Shown piece by piece: positions 15,342 to 26,537 of a DNA stretch of 26,537 nt. Position 1 is the stretch's first letter; each line of letters begins with the position of its first letter. Below the pieces are notes generated by a model that was not told where the DNA came from, searched no databases, and saw nothing but the letters and a program-made list of their open reading frames with translations. Source of the DNA: Acidobacteriota bacterium (lineage in GTDB: Bacteria > Acidobacteriota > Polarisedimenticolia > Gp22-AA2); NCBI GenBank assembly GCA_027297005.1, contig JAPUIN010000299.1:1-26537 (forward strand), in the 5' to 3' direction. Both the position numbers and the translations under genes were made by a program.

Positions 15342-18300
15342 ATGGCGAAGGAGAAGAGCTTCGTCCACCTGCACAATCATTCCCAGTTCTCTCTCCTCGA
15401 CGGCGCCTCGCGCCTGAAGGAAATGTGCGCGCAGGCGGCGAATTTTGGTATGCCGGCGGTCGCCATGACCGACCATGGAAATCTGTTTGGCGCCATCCCG
15501 TTCTTTGAGGCCGCCGCTGCAGCCGGGGTCAAACCGATCCTCGGGTGCGAAACCTATCTCGCTCCCGGCAAGCGCACCGACAAGAAGCCGCCCGGGCCGG
15601 GAAAGAAGCCGTACTACCACCTGCTTCTCCTGGTGAAGAATCATGAGGGGTACCGCAATCTCATGAAACTGTCGACGGCCGGGTATCTGGACGGCTACTA
15701 CTACAGACCCCGGATCGATCGTGAGATCCTGGCGGAGCACTCCGGCGGGCTGATCGGGACATCGACCTGTCTCAGCGGCGAGATCCCCCAGATGATCCTC
15801 GCCGGGCTCGAGAAGGACGCCGAGCGCGCCGCGGCGGAATACCGGGAAATCTTCGGCCCCGAAGACTTCTTTTTCGAAATCCAGGACCAGGGGATCCCGG
15901 AGGAGAAGGCCGTCAACGACGTTCTGATCCCGATGGGGCACCGGCTGAAGATCCCCCTCCTGGCGACCAACGACTGCCATTTCCTGCGCCCCGAGGATCA
16001 TTTCGCCCACGACGTGCTGATCTGCATCCAGACAGGCAAGACCGTCACCGACCCCAATCGAATGCGCTTCACGCAACAGCACTATTTCAAGTCTCCGGGT
16101 GAGATGTGGGATCTCTTCAAGGATCTCCCCGAGGCGGTCGAGAACACACTTCTCGTCGCCGAACGATGCAACCTGCTGTTCGAACATGGGAAACACCTCC
16201 TGCCTCACTTCCAGGTCCCGAAGGGATGCAGCACCGAGGAGTACTTCCGCAAGGTGACCCTCGCGGGGTTTGAGGAACGGATGCGGGGCTCGGGGGGGCG
16301 GTGCCGCGTCGACGGGAGCCCGATCCGCCCCGAGGAGTACCGCAGCCGTCTGGAGCAGGAGAGCGAAATGATCATCCGGATGGGGTTTCCGGGATATTTC
16401 CTAATTGTCTGGGACTTCATCAAATACGCGCGCGATCACGGTATTCCGGTCGGCCCGGGGCGCGGTTCAGCCGCGGGGTCACTGGTTGCGTACGCCCTGC
16501 GGATCACCGATGTCGATCCACTGCAGTATGACCTCCTGTTCGAGCGCTTCCTGAACCCCGAGCGGGTCACCATGCCGGATATTGACATCGATTTCTGCAT
16601 TCGCGGCCGGGGCCAGGTGATCGACTACGTGCGCGACAAGTACGGTCGCGACAATGTTGCCCAGATCATCACTTTCGCCACGATGGGGGCCAAGGCGGTT
16701 GTCCGCGACGCCGGCCGCGGACTCGACATCCCGTATGGAGAGTGCGATCGGATCGCGAAGATGATCCCGACCGAACTGGAGATGACGATCGACAAGGCGC
16801 TGGCGGCCGTGCCGGCCCTCCGGCAGATGTACGAGAAGGAAGACCGGATCCGGCGCCTGCTCGATGTCTCGAAGCGGCTCGAGGGGCTCGCGCGTCATGC
16901 CTCGGTCCATGCCGCCGGCGTGGTGATCTCCCCGAAGCCGATCGTCGAATATTCCCCCCTTGCCCGGACGCGAGACGACGAGATCGTCACGCAGTATGCG
17001 ATGGATCAGATCGGTGCGATTGGCCTGCTGAAGATGGATTTTCTCGGCCTCAAAACGCTGACCCTCATCCACGACTGCATGGCGCGCCTGCGCGACGCGG
17101 GTGTCGAGGGGATCGACATCGACGCTCTGCCGCTGGACGATCAGACGACCTACGAGCTGTTCGCGGCTGCGCGTACGGCCGGTGTCTTCCAGTTTGAATC
17201 GTCCGGCATGCAGGACATCCTCCGCAAAATGAAGCCGGATCGCTTTGAGGATTTGATCGCGCTCAACGCGCTGTTCCGCCCGGGACCGATCGGTTCGGGA
17301 ATGATCGATGACTATATCGAACGCCGCCGTGGCAGGAAGGAGATCGAGTACATCGTCCCGGAGCTCGAGGAGTTCCTCGGAGTCACCTACGGCGTGATCG
17401 TTTATCAGGAGCAGGTGATGCAGATCGCCTCCGGTCTGGCCGGGTTCAGCCTCGGCGAGGCCGATCTGCTGCGGCGCGCCATGGGGAAGAAGAAGAAGGA
17501 GGCGATGGCGGCGCAGCGCGACAAGTTCGTCGCCGGATGCAGGGCCCGCAAGGTTTCCGATAGGGAAGCAAAGAAGATCTTCGAACTGATGCAGTATTTC
17601 GCCGGCTACGGATTCAACAAGGCGCACAGCACCGCTTACGCGCTGGTCGCCTATCAGACAGCATGGCTCAAGGCCCACCACCCTCGCCACTTCATGGCCG
17701 CCCTTCTGACCGCTGAGCGGGAGAACAGCGACAACCTGGCCAAATACATCGGGGAGGCCCGCGAGATGGGGATTCCAGTTCTCGCCCCCGACATCAACAC
17801 CTCCGGTTTCGACTTCACGGTTGAGGAGGAGAAGATTCGGTTCGGTCTGAGTGCCGTCAAGAATGTGGGGGAGGGGGCCGTCCGCGAGATCCTCAAGGCG
17901 CGGGATCGGCTCGGCCGGATCGGATCGCTGTCGGGGCTGTGCCGGGAGATCGATCCGCGCTTGGCCAACAAGCGGGTGCTCGAATCGCTCGTCAAGGCGG
18001 GAGCCTTCGATCGGCTCGGCCCCAACCGTGCCACACTGTGCACTTCGGTCGACTCCGCGATCGACGCGGCGCAGAAGGCGCTGCGTGATCAGGAAAGCGG
18101 ACAGGGTGGCCTGTTCAGCGCGGCTGACGGGAAGGAGGAGCCGGTCGACCGGCTCAAGCCAATCCCCGAGTGGCCGGAACGGGAGTTGCTGGCATATGAA
18201 AAGGAGACCCTGGGCTTCTATATCGCCGGTCATCCTCTGGGCGACTACGCCGATCGGATCCGGGGCCTCGTGAGCCACAGTACAGCTGGGCTGAAGGAGC

Positions 18301-18809
18301 TGAAGCAGACCCGGCCGGTCACGCTCGCCGGCATCGTCGCGTCCCTGAAACGGCGCAGGACCCGCAAGGGGGACACGATGGCGGTTTTCCAGCTGGAGGA
18401 TCTGGAGGGGAAGGTTGAGGTGCTGGTCTTTCCAGATGCATTCGCCCGCCACCGAAGCCTGATCGAAGAGGATGCGGCGCTCCTTCTGACCGGCACCGTG
18501 GAAATCGCCGACGAGCAGCGGCGTGTCATCGCCGAGACCCTCATGCCGCTCGACGAGGCCGAGGAGAAAAAGGCCCGCGAGATCGTGATCGCCTTCGCCG
18601 CTCCGGGGCTGGACCAGGAGATGATCGAACAGGTGAAGGGATTGCTCAAGGAGAAACCCGGACCCTGTCCCGTCTACGTCGAGGTGACCAGACCCAAGGC
18701 GTTCCGTGCGACCCTCAGGGCCGCAGATGGTCTCAAGGTGGCTCCCGGGCGCGACTTGACCAGGGCCCTGGAAGGCCTCCTGGGTAAGGGTTCGGTAAGA
18801 TTCCGTTGA
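15342..18809 (+). CDS. dnaE: DNA polymerase III subunit alpha (DnaE1 type)
   Basis: The replicative polymerase, 1155 aa as in standard DnaE. The PHP domain comes first (HLHNHS 9-14, MTDHGN 42-47). The palm carries PDIDIDF (412-418, metal-binding Asp413 and Asp415), and GPGRGSAAGS (371-380) precedes it. The C-terminal part has an OB-fold (about 988-1065). An internal clamp-binding pentapeptide QGGLF (921-925) sits where E. coli DnaE has its own. The ATG at 15342 has GGGAG (15332-15336) 5 nt before it and lies 2 nt after the guaA stop; a longer frame from 15213 overlaps guaA and is rejected. Last gene of the plus-strand housekeeping operon. Confidence 0.97.
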   Translation: MAKEKSFVHLHNHSQFSLLDGASRLKEMCAQAANFGMPAVAMTDHGNLFGAIPFFEAAAAAGVKPILGCETYLAPGKRTDKKPPGPGKKPYYHLLLLVKNHEGYRNLMKLSTAGYLDGYYYRPRIDREILAEHSGGLIGTSTCLSGEIPQMILAGLEKDAERAAAEYREIFGPEDFFFEIQDQGIPEEKAVNDVLIPMGHRLKIPLLATNDCHFLRPEDHFAHDVLICIQTGKTVTDPNRMRFTQQHYFKSPGEMWDLFKDLPEAVENTLLVAERCNLLFEHGKHLLPHFQVPKGCSTEEYFRKVTLAGFEERMRGSGGRCRVDGSPIRPEEYRSRLEQESEMIIRMGFPGYFLIVWDFIKYARDHGIPVGPGRGSAAGSLVAYALRITDVDPLQYDLLFERFLNPERVTMPDIDIDFCIRGRGQVIDYVRDKYGRDNVAQIITFATMGAKAVVRDAGRGLDIPYGECDRIAKMIPTELEMTIDKALAAVPALRQMYEKEDRIRRLLDVSKRLEGLARHASVHAAGVVISPKPIVEYSPLARTRDDEIVTQYAMDQIGAIGLLKMDFLGLKTLTLIHDCMARLRDAGVEGIDIDALPLDDQTTYELFAAARTAGVFQFESSGMQDILRKMKPDRFEDLIALNALFRPGPIGSGMIDDYIERRRGRKEIEYIVPELEEFLGVTYGVIVYQEQVMQIASGLAGFSLGEADLLRRAMGKKKKEAMAAQRDKFVAGCRARKVSDREAKKIFELMQYFAGYGFNKAHSTAYALVAYQTAWLKAHHPRHFMAALLTAERENSDNLAKYIGEAREMGIPVLAPDINTSGFDFTVEEEKIRFGLSAVKNVGEGAVREILKARDRLGRIGSLSGLCREIDPRLANKRVLESLVKAGAFDRLGPNRATLCTSVDSAIDAAQKALRDQESGQGGLFSAADGKEEPVDRLKPIPEWPERELLAYEKETLGFYIAGHPLGDYADRIRGLVSHSTAGLKELKQTRPVTLAGIVASLKRRRTRKGDTMAVFQLEDLEGKVEVLVFPDAFARHRSLIEEDAALLLTGTVEIADEQRRVIAETLMPLDEAEEKKAREIVIAFAAPGLDQEMIEQVKGLLKEKPGPCPVYVEVTRPKAFRATLRAADGLKVAPGRDLTRALEGLLGKGSVRFR

Positions 18810-18835
18810 CAGGCAAACATGAATTCCCCTACCCT
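18806..18835 (+). promoter_or_regulatory. Candidate promoter for metK-ahcY
   Basis: A perfect -35 TTGACA (18806-18811) overlaps the dnaE stop codon and is followed after 18 nt by TACCCT (18830-18835), a weak -10 keeping the three most conserved positions. It lies about 75 nt before metK. The remaining leader (18836-18900) shows no fold I recognise as a SAM or SAH riboswitch. Confidence 0.45.
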
Positions 18836-18907
18836 AAATGGTTCGACAGATCGAGAGGCACCTGCCGCCGTCATTCCGCGCGAGCAGAGTGAGAGGGGGA
18901 TTTATTG

Positions 18908-21363
<2,456 letters not shown>

Positions 21364-21391
21364 GACTGCCCGGCGCGGCACATCGACCCAG

Positions 21392-24300
21392 ATGAATCAG
21401 GAGACACTCCGACGGCGAAGAATTCCGATCGGGGTGGCTCTGCTTTTCCTTGCCGCCTGGCTGGCGTACGGGATTCGACTGATCGAGCCGGGCGCGGGGA
21501 GCATTATTCTCGATGCCCCTCTCGGGTTCCCGGCGGCCCGCCTCGTCGATCCCGGCTGGCACCTGGCGCCCCCCGGTCTCCTGCGCCTCACCACATATCC
21601 CACTGACGGACGAACATTCACCCTGAACACCGGGGAGCGTGATCCCGCCCTGGTCACCAGTGAAGGGACGGAGATCCTGACCACGGCGATCGTCCAGTAC
21701 CGCGTCGATCCGGAGCGCGTGCTCGAGGTGCACGGGAAGCTCGGACCTCGCCTGGAGCTCGAGGCTCTGAAGCCGTGGGTGGTGGAGGATCTGCGTCGCG
21801 AGGTCGCGTCCAAAAGCTACAGCGAGATTTCGGGCGTTCGTGTCGAAGAGCTGCGCCTCGCACTCGGCCGGTCGCTCGATGAGCGATTTCGGGAGGTCGG
21901 CCTCGTCCTTCTGGCTCTCGATGTCAGGGACGTGCAGATTCGGAGGGGAGAGTCTGACGGGATGCCGGAGCCCGCACCGCTTCAGGGCACCAAGGTCCTC
22001 GTGATCGGTCTCGATGGTGCTGATTGGAACATCCTCGAGCCGCTGATCAAATCGGGGCGTCTCCCGAACCTGGCCCGGCTGGTCCGCACCGGTGTGCGTG
22101 GCAGGTTGCGAACTCTGACGCCGATGCTTTCGCCGGTGATCTGGACGAGCATTGCCACGGGTGTCGTGCCGGCCCGTCATGGCATCATCGACTTCGTCGC
22201 GACGGTCGGGCCCGACAGGAAGAAGGTCCCGGTTCGATCGACATTGCGCAAGGTGAAGGCGATCTGGAACATCCTCAGCGAACAGCGCGTCCGCGTCGGG
22301 GTCGTCGGCTGGTGGGCGACCTTCCCGGCCGAGCGTGTCAATGGCTTCATCGTGTCCGACCGGGTGGCACGCCAGGTGATCGGGCCGCACCGCCCAGCCG
22401 AAACGGTCGGTGCAGGCAAGATCTACCCTCCCGATCTGGAGAAGGTGATCGCGCCGTTGCGAATCGCCCCCGAATCGATCGCGACACGACGATTGAGGCG
22501 CTTTATGAGAATCGGGAGGGAGGCCATCCCCCTGCCGGCCACTCAGGGGAAAATGGTTGACGACTTCAGGACGCTGCTCGCCGCAGGGGACACCTACAGT
22601 CGCATCGCGCTGGAGCTTCAGGAGAGGGAAGATCCCGATTTTCTGGCGGTCTATTTCGAAGGAACCGACACGGTGGCGCACCTTTTCATGCCTTTCGCGC
22701 CCCCGCCATTAGACGGAATCGATCGCCAGGCGGCGCGTCGCTTCTCGAGGACCGTCGACGCGTACTATGCGCATGTCGACGGCGAGATTGGGCGCCTGGT
22801 GGAGGCTGTCGGCCCCGAGGCCGCGATCATCATCTGCTCCGATCATGGATTCCGAACGGGGGAGCACCGGCCGCTGACCGACTCCCGCATCGGTTACGGA
22901 ATGGCGGCAGACTGGCACCGGAAGTATGGCGTTCTCATCATGCACGGACCACAGTTCAGGCGGGGGATCGAGCTCGCAGAGGCTTCGATCCTGGATATTA
23001 TCCCAACCGTGCTGGCACTCTTCGGTCTGCCGGTTGCCGAGGATCTGGATGGCCGGCCGATCATCGACGCGCTGCGCTCTGAATTTCTTGCGGCCCATCC
23101 TGTCAGATACCGGCCGACCTACGAGGGGAGCGTGCTGGAGGGGGCACGCTCACCGAAAACCATGAGGGTGCAGGATGAGCCGCAGGATCCGGCGGGGGAT
23201 CGCGAGCTGCGGGAGAAGCTGGAATCGCTCGGCTACATTCGTCAGGACACAGCCAATTCCCACAACAATCGCGGAATGCTGCTGCTGAGAAAGGGGAAGC
23301 TCGACGAATCGATTGCCGAGTTCCGACTCGCGATCGACGCGTCGGAGGATTTTGCCATCGCGTACATCAATATCGCGAGGGCCAATCTCCGCAAGGGAGA
23401 TCTGGGCGCGGCGGTGGACGCGCTGGAGGCCCACCTGCAGAGGCGGCCTCGATCCAAGGATGCGGAGAACCTGCTCGGGAACATCCGCATGGAGCAAGGG
23501 AGGTTGGACGAGGCGGAGGCGCACCTCCGGCAGGCCCTGAAGTACGAGCCGAATTACACCGAGGCGCGGAACAGTCTGGGACTCCTCTATGACAAGGTCG
23601 GAAAGACTGAGGAGGCTCTGGTGGAGTTTCGCCGCGCCGTGGAAATCGATCCCGATTACGCCGAGCCATATAACAACATCGGCCTGATTCACAAGAAGGC
23701 CGGCCGCCTTGAGGAAGCGATCGAGGATTTCAAGCGGGCGATCCGGGCCGATGCCGAGTTTGCCGGGTCGTATAGCAACCTGGCGCTGGTCCACGAAGAA
23801 CGGGGTGAATTCGATGCCGCCGAGGGGCGGTTCCGCGAGGCGCTGCGGCGCGATCGTAACAACGCCATCGTGCGGGCCAATTTCGGTGGCCTGCTGTACG
23901 TCCTGGACAGGCCCGAGGAAGCGCGTCGCGAACTGCAGCGCGCAATTAAAATCGATCCAGGACACGCCACCGCACACAATAACCTCGGCGCGGTTTACGG
24001 CAGATTGGGTCATGCCGATGATGAAATCGCCGCTTATCGTGAAGCGGTCCGTCTCGATCGTGACTATGCGGACGCCCACCACAATCTCGGACTGGCGCTT
24101 CTTAAGGGCGGTCAGGTCGAGGAAGGGGAGAGGGAGCTGCGCCGGACGTTGGATCTGAACGATTCCTATCGTTCGGCCTACCTGACGCTGGCCGGTTCAT
24201 GCCTCGCACGGGGTGCTTCTGAAGAAGCGGTGGAGATCTTGACACGGGGAGCCCGGGCCATTGCCAGCGATGCCTCCATGCACGCTCTCCTTGCGGAAGC

Positions 24301-24421
24301 GTTATTGCGCGCCGAGCGACGGTCGGATGCCCTCGCCGCTCTGGAGCGCTCTCTCGAACTGGATCCTGACCAACCGGAGCTCAGAGAGCGACTCGATGCG
24401 CTGCGGGAGCAAGCAGAATGA
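21392..24421 (+). CDS. Membrane-anchored SPFH/band-7 + phosphodiesterase + TPR fusion protein (1009 aa)
   Basis: Three parts in one chain. Residues 11-28 form a membrane helix followed by an SPFH/band-7-like domain (about 31-185: DPGWHLAPPG, VTSEGTEILTTAIVQYRVDP, EELRLALGRSLDERFREVGL). Residues about 199-560 are an alkaline-phosphatase-superfamily phosphodiesterase (type I phosphodiesterase/nucleotide pyrophosphatase kind). It has the expected metal and catalytic positions: Asp208 (GLDGAD), Ser247 in TPMLSPVIWTSIATG as likely nucleophile, Asp426 and His430 (GTDTVAH), Asp484-His485 (SDHG) and His509. Residues about 620-1000 are some ten TPR repeats (patterns such as NNIGLIHKKAGRLEEAIEDF). The catalytic part probably faces the periplasm. 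The substrate is unknown. It starts 28 nt after ahcY with no clear ribosome site, and overlaps the next gene by 4 nt. Confidence 0.85.
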   Translation: MNQETLRRRRIPIGVALLFLAAWLAYGIRLIEPGAGSIILDAPLGFPAARLVDPGWHLAPPGLLRLTTYPTDGRTFTLNTGERDPALVTSEGTEILTTAIVQYRVDPERVLEVHGKLGPRLELEALKPWVVEDLRREVASKSYSEISGVRVEELRLALGRSLDERFREVGLVLLALDVRDVQIRRGESDGMPEPAPLQGTKVLVIGLDGADWNILEPLIKSGRLPNLARLVRTGVRGRLRTLTPMLSPVIWTSIATGVVPARHGIIDFVATVGPDRKKVPVRSTLRKVKAIWNILSEQRVRVGVVGWWATFPAERVNGFIVSDRVARQVIGPHRPAETVGAGKIYPPDLEKVIAPLRIAPESIATRRLRRFMRIGREAIPLPATQGKMVDDFRTLLAAGDTYSRIALELQEREDPDFLAVYFEGTDTVAHLFMPFAPPPLDGIDRQAARRFSRTVDAYYAHVDGEIGRLVEAVGPEAAIIICSDHGFRTGEHRPLTDSRIGYGMAADWHRKYGVLIMHGPQFRRGIELAEASILDIIPTVLALFGLPVAEDLDGRPIIDALRSEFLAAHPVRYRPTYEGSVLEGARSPKTMRVQDEPQDPAGDRELREKLESLGYIRQDTANSHNNRGMLLLRKGKLDESIAEFRLAIDASEDFAIAYINIARANLRKGDLGAAVDALEAHLQRRPRSKDAENLLGNIRMEQGRLDEAEAHLRQALKYEPNYTEARNSLGLLYDKVGKTEEALVEFRRAVEIDPDYAEPYNNIGLIHKKAGRLEEAIEDFKRAIRADAEFAGSYSNLALVHEERGEFDAAEGRFREALRRDRNNAIVRANFGGLLYVLDRPEEARRELQRAIKIDPGHATAHNNLGAVYGRLGHADDEIAAYREAVRLDRDYADAHHNLGLALLKGGQVEEGERELRRTLDLNDSYRSAYLTLAGSCLARGASEEAVEILTRGARAIASDASMHALLAEALLRAERRSDALAALERSLELDPDQPELRERLDALREQAE

Positions 24422-25323
24422 GCGGATGGTGGCGGACGCTCATCGCGATCGCGGCGGGGTTGGCCAGCCTGACCGTCACATCCGGGGCGTACGCCGATTC
24501 AAAGGAGAGGCTCAACCTTTATCAGATGGTCGCTCGCTCTGAACTCGTGGTGCATGTGCGTGTCCGCGAAGGGGCCCTTCGTTATGCACTCGTTGATGTG
24601 ATCGAGGAGTTCCGGGGCGAGGCCCCAACGGATCGTCTCCGGATCGTCTTTCGGGACTTCAACACGGCGCGGCAGCGCAAGGAGGGAGCGATCGTCTTTC
24701 CGGATGGACAGGAGGAGATCCTCTTCCTCGTTCCCTACAGGTTCGCGAAGAATAAGGAGAAACACCGGGATCTGTTCGAGTTGCTCCATGGTGCACAGGG
24801 GAGGATCACGGTGCCGGCCGAAGGAACCGATGCGCTTCTGGACGCCCTGCGTCACCTCGCGTCGATGGTCGGTATGGATCCGGCCAGCCAGTTAGGCGAG
24901 TTGAAAAAGCAGATCGGGATCCCCAATAACTACCTGCTCGAGACCGCGCTCGACGAGCTCCTGCGGATGAACGCAGGCACTCCCTATCTCTACCCCAGCC
25001 TGATCCCGCTCTTGACCAACCCGTCCCCCGGAATACGAGTCCGATCCACCCGATTGATTGAACGTATCTTTGCGTCGAGCCTATTCGACCCGCTCGGGGA
25101 GTCGCCCGATCAGGCCGGGTTCGCTCTGTCCGCCGTCATCGAACGTGCACGGAACGACGAGGTGGTCGAGGTCCGGGTCTGGGCGGTGCGGACCATGGCC
25201 GCTTGGCGCGACCGTCAGAAAGTCGAGTCTGAGCTGCGCGCGATTGCCGTGGGTGACCGGTCGCAGGAGGTGCGACTCGAGGCCGAGCGGGTCCTCTATC
25301 GTCAGAGGCTCGCCCCTTCCTGA
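24418..25323 (+). CDS. Secreted HEAT-like repeat protein of unknown function (301 aa)
   Basis: The N-terminus is a signal peptide (hydrophobic 8-22, cleavage likely after AYA at 24-26). A beta-rich stretch follows (about 38-120, with EEILFLVPYRFA). The C-terminal half is helical with HEAT-like spacing (PSLIPLLTNPSPGIRVRSTR about 198-217, VVEVRVWAVRTMAAW about 242-256, SQEVRLEAERVL about 281-292). I do not recognise a specific family. Its start overlaps the stop of the SPFH-phosphodiesterase-TPR gene (ATGA), so the two are probably made together and may act together in the periplasm. It converges on the LptF/LptG-type gene with only 10 nt between stop codons. Confidence 0.75.
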   Translation: MSGWWRTLIAIAAGLASLTVTSGAYADSKERLNLYQMVARSELVVHVRVREGALRYALVDVIEEFRGEAPTDRLRIVFRDFNTARQRKEGAIVFPDGQEEILFLVPYRFAKNKEKHRDLFELLHGAQGRITVPAEGTDALLDALRHLASMVGMDPASQLGELKKQIGIPNNYLLETALDELLRMNAGTPYLYPSLIPLLTNPSPGIRVRSTRLIERIFASSLFDPLGESPDQAGFALSAVIERARNDEVVEVRVWAVRTMAAWRDRQKVESELRAIAVGDRSQEVRLEAERVLYRQRLAPS

Positions 25324-25333
25324 TGCCGGGTGA

Positions 25334-26537
25334 TCAGGTAGGGGTCCGGAGGAACAGGTATATGCCGGAGCCGGCGAACAGGATGTTCGGTCCCCACGCC
25401 GCCAGGAACGGAGGGATTAAGCCGACACTACCGAGGGCGTTCGAGGTGGCGAAAACGAGGAGAAAGACCCCGACCAGGATGGTGGCGAGTCCAATCCCGT
25501 ACAGTGAGCCCCTGCTCCCCATCCGAAAGCAGAAGGGGAGACCGAGCATCACCATCGTCAGCGACACGAGGGGCAGGGCAATCTTCGCATGCAGATCGAC
25601 GGTCAACTCCTGCACGTTATAACCCCGAATGCTCAGTCCCTTGATGAACCTGCTCAACTCCGCGTAGCTCATCTGCTCCGGTCGTTTCCACTCGGTGATC
25701 AGATCGGCCGGCTTCTCCGGGAAGTCGAATCGCTTTTCCAAAAAAGATTCGAACGACTCCCGGCCATTGAGAAACTCGCGCTGCCACCCGTCCCGCAGGA
25801 TCCACCCCTCGCTGTCGAAAGCGGCTGAGCGTGCATAGATTCGCTTCCGGATGAAAAAGGATTCAGGATCGAGCTGGTACGCTGAGAACCCCTGAAAAGT
25901 GCCGCCTCCAACGACTGGGAGGACCGGGATGGGGGAGGGGATGTAGTTGGAGAAATTGTACAGACGCGACCTCTCACCGAATACCCAGCGCTCCTGATGG
26001 GACTGGTAGCTCCGTGGTTTCCTGCCACGGATGACGTCCTTGATCTGTCGGGCCCGCTGATTGGCATACGGCATCAGATAATCGGTGTTCACGAATGCAA
26101 GGGTGCACAGAGCGACCATCACGAGGAGGATCGGCATCGACAGCCGGTAGATGCTGGTTCCTCCCGCCTTGATCGCGACAACCTCATTAAAGCGTGACAT
26201 GAGGGCGAAGGTCATGAAGGTGGCGATCAGGGAGGACATCGGGAGAACCTGGGCCAGGAGCCAGGGGATGCGGTACTTCATGTAATCGAGCGCGTAGCCG
26301 ATCCCCAGCTCGCGATCGACCAGATCGTCGAGGATGCCGGTGAATTCGTAAACACAGAACAGCGTCAGAAGTATGGTCAGGCACAGTCCGAAATTGACGC
26401 CGAAGCGGAGGAGGACGTATCGATCGACGGTCGTGCTGAAGACAAGGACGAGGGCCAGAAGCGTCAGAGCGACCAGCAGGAACGGGCTGAATGAGATCGA
26501 TACGAGCCCCGTCACGACGATCAGCAAGCCGAACAGC
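25334..26537 (-). CDS. LptF/LptG-family LPS transport permease (partial, 5' end outside window)
   Basis: Membrane subunit of the LptB2FG transporter that extracts lipopolysaccharide from the inner membrane. DRYVLLRFGVNF, followed by the first helix of the permease domain, is the typical start of LptG/LptF. MSSLIATFMTFALMSRFNEV and VAIKAGGTSIYRL give the conserved cytoplasmic coupling region. The middle (about 190-300 of the visible part) is the periplasmic jellyroll, and the C-terminal helices end in ANILFAGSG-like sequence before LFLRTPT. Closer to LptG than LptF by feel, but not decided. The reading frame is open to the window edge and has an extra hydrophobic segment before DRY. A TTG at 26527 is a poor start, so the gene is treated as truncated; a longer N-terminus or an LptF-LptG fusion is possible. 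About 400 residues are visible. Confidence 0.88.
   Translation of the reverse strand, partial: LFGLLIVVTGLVSISFSPFLLVALTLLALVLVFSTTVDRYVLLRFGVNFGLCLTILLTLFCVYEFTGILDDLVDRELGIGYALDYMKYRIPWLLAQVLPMSSLIATFMTFALMSRFNEVVAIKAGGTSIYRLSMPILLVMVALCTLAFVNTDYLMPYANQRARQIKDVIRGRKPRSYQSHQERWVFGERSRLYNFSNYIPSPIPVLPVVGGGTFQGFSAYQLDPESFFIRKRIYARSAAFDSEGWILRDGWQREFLNGRESFESFLEKRFDFPEKPADLITEWKRPEQMSYAELSRFIKGLSIRGYNVQELTVDLHAKIALPLVSLTMVMLGLPFCFRMGSRGSLYGIGLATILVGVFLLVFATSNALGSVGLIPPFLAAWGPNILFAGSGIYLFLRTPT

Noticed and set aside
16479..18452. A 657-codon open frame antisense to dnaE
   Set aside because: High-GC antisense shadow: the dnaE frame is unmistakable, the antisense product has no recognisable domain and no start signal.
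18836..18900. Possible SAM or SAH riboswitch before metK-ahcY
   Set aside because: The leader is short and shows none of the conserved helices or core bases I know for SAM-I, SAM-II or SAH classes.
25324..25333. Terminator between the convergent genes
   Set aside because: Only 10 nt separate the stop codons and I see no hairpin with a T-run here.

Overview
The window is GC-rich and tightly packed, and comes from a Gram-negative (diderm) bacterium: it carries LPS-transport genes (LptE-like lipoprotein, LptF/LptG permease) and a Wza/Wzc-type polysaccharide export module. I cannot assign the species. The domain fusions and gene mix suggest an uncultured-type lineage such as Acidobacteriota or a neighbouring phylum, but that is a guess. 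No tRNA, rRNA, CRISPR array, insertion sequence or stretch over 300 bases without a gene was seen. The largest gap is the divergent intergenic region at about 9415-9631.

Left part (1-9414, all minus strand, transcribed from 9414 towards 1): one compact operon of eight genes with overlaps or gaps of at most 13 nt. In transcription order these are: an NTP_transf_5-type nucleotidyltransferase (8263-9414); a short PqqD-like protein (8066-8266); a 61-residue Cys-containing peptide that looks like a RiPP precursor and is easily missed (7876-8061); an HPr-kinase-like protein (6912-7886); a degenerate GspE/PilB ATPase fused to a degenerate HD-GYP domain (4552-6915); an S24/S26-type peptidase fused to a Wza-like polysaccharide export protein (3129-4538); a Wzc-like tyrosine autokinase (950-3127); and an O-antigen ligase/polymerase-family membrane protein running off the window (1-940). 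This is the most interesting region. A peptide-modification cassette (precursor, PqqD, kinase, nucleotidyltransferase, peptidase) is in the same operon as a capsule/exopolysaccharide export machine, and one gene physically joins the two modules.

Middle (9632-18809, plus strand): a housekeeping operon leuS - lptE - holA - guaA - dnaE with very short spacings. leuS-lptE-holA is a known conserved order; guaA and dnaE follow directly.

Right part (18908-25323, plus strand): metK and ahcY (S-adenosylmethionine synthesis and S-adenosylhomocysteine recycling), probably from their own promoter at the end of dnaE. They are followed by a 1009-residue membrane-anchored SPFH/band-7 + phosphodiesterase + TPR fusion and a secreted HEAT-like protein of unknown function. 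A convergent LptF/LptG-family permease (25334 to window end, minus strand) closes the window and is cut at its 5' end.
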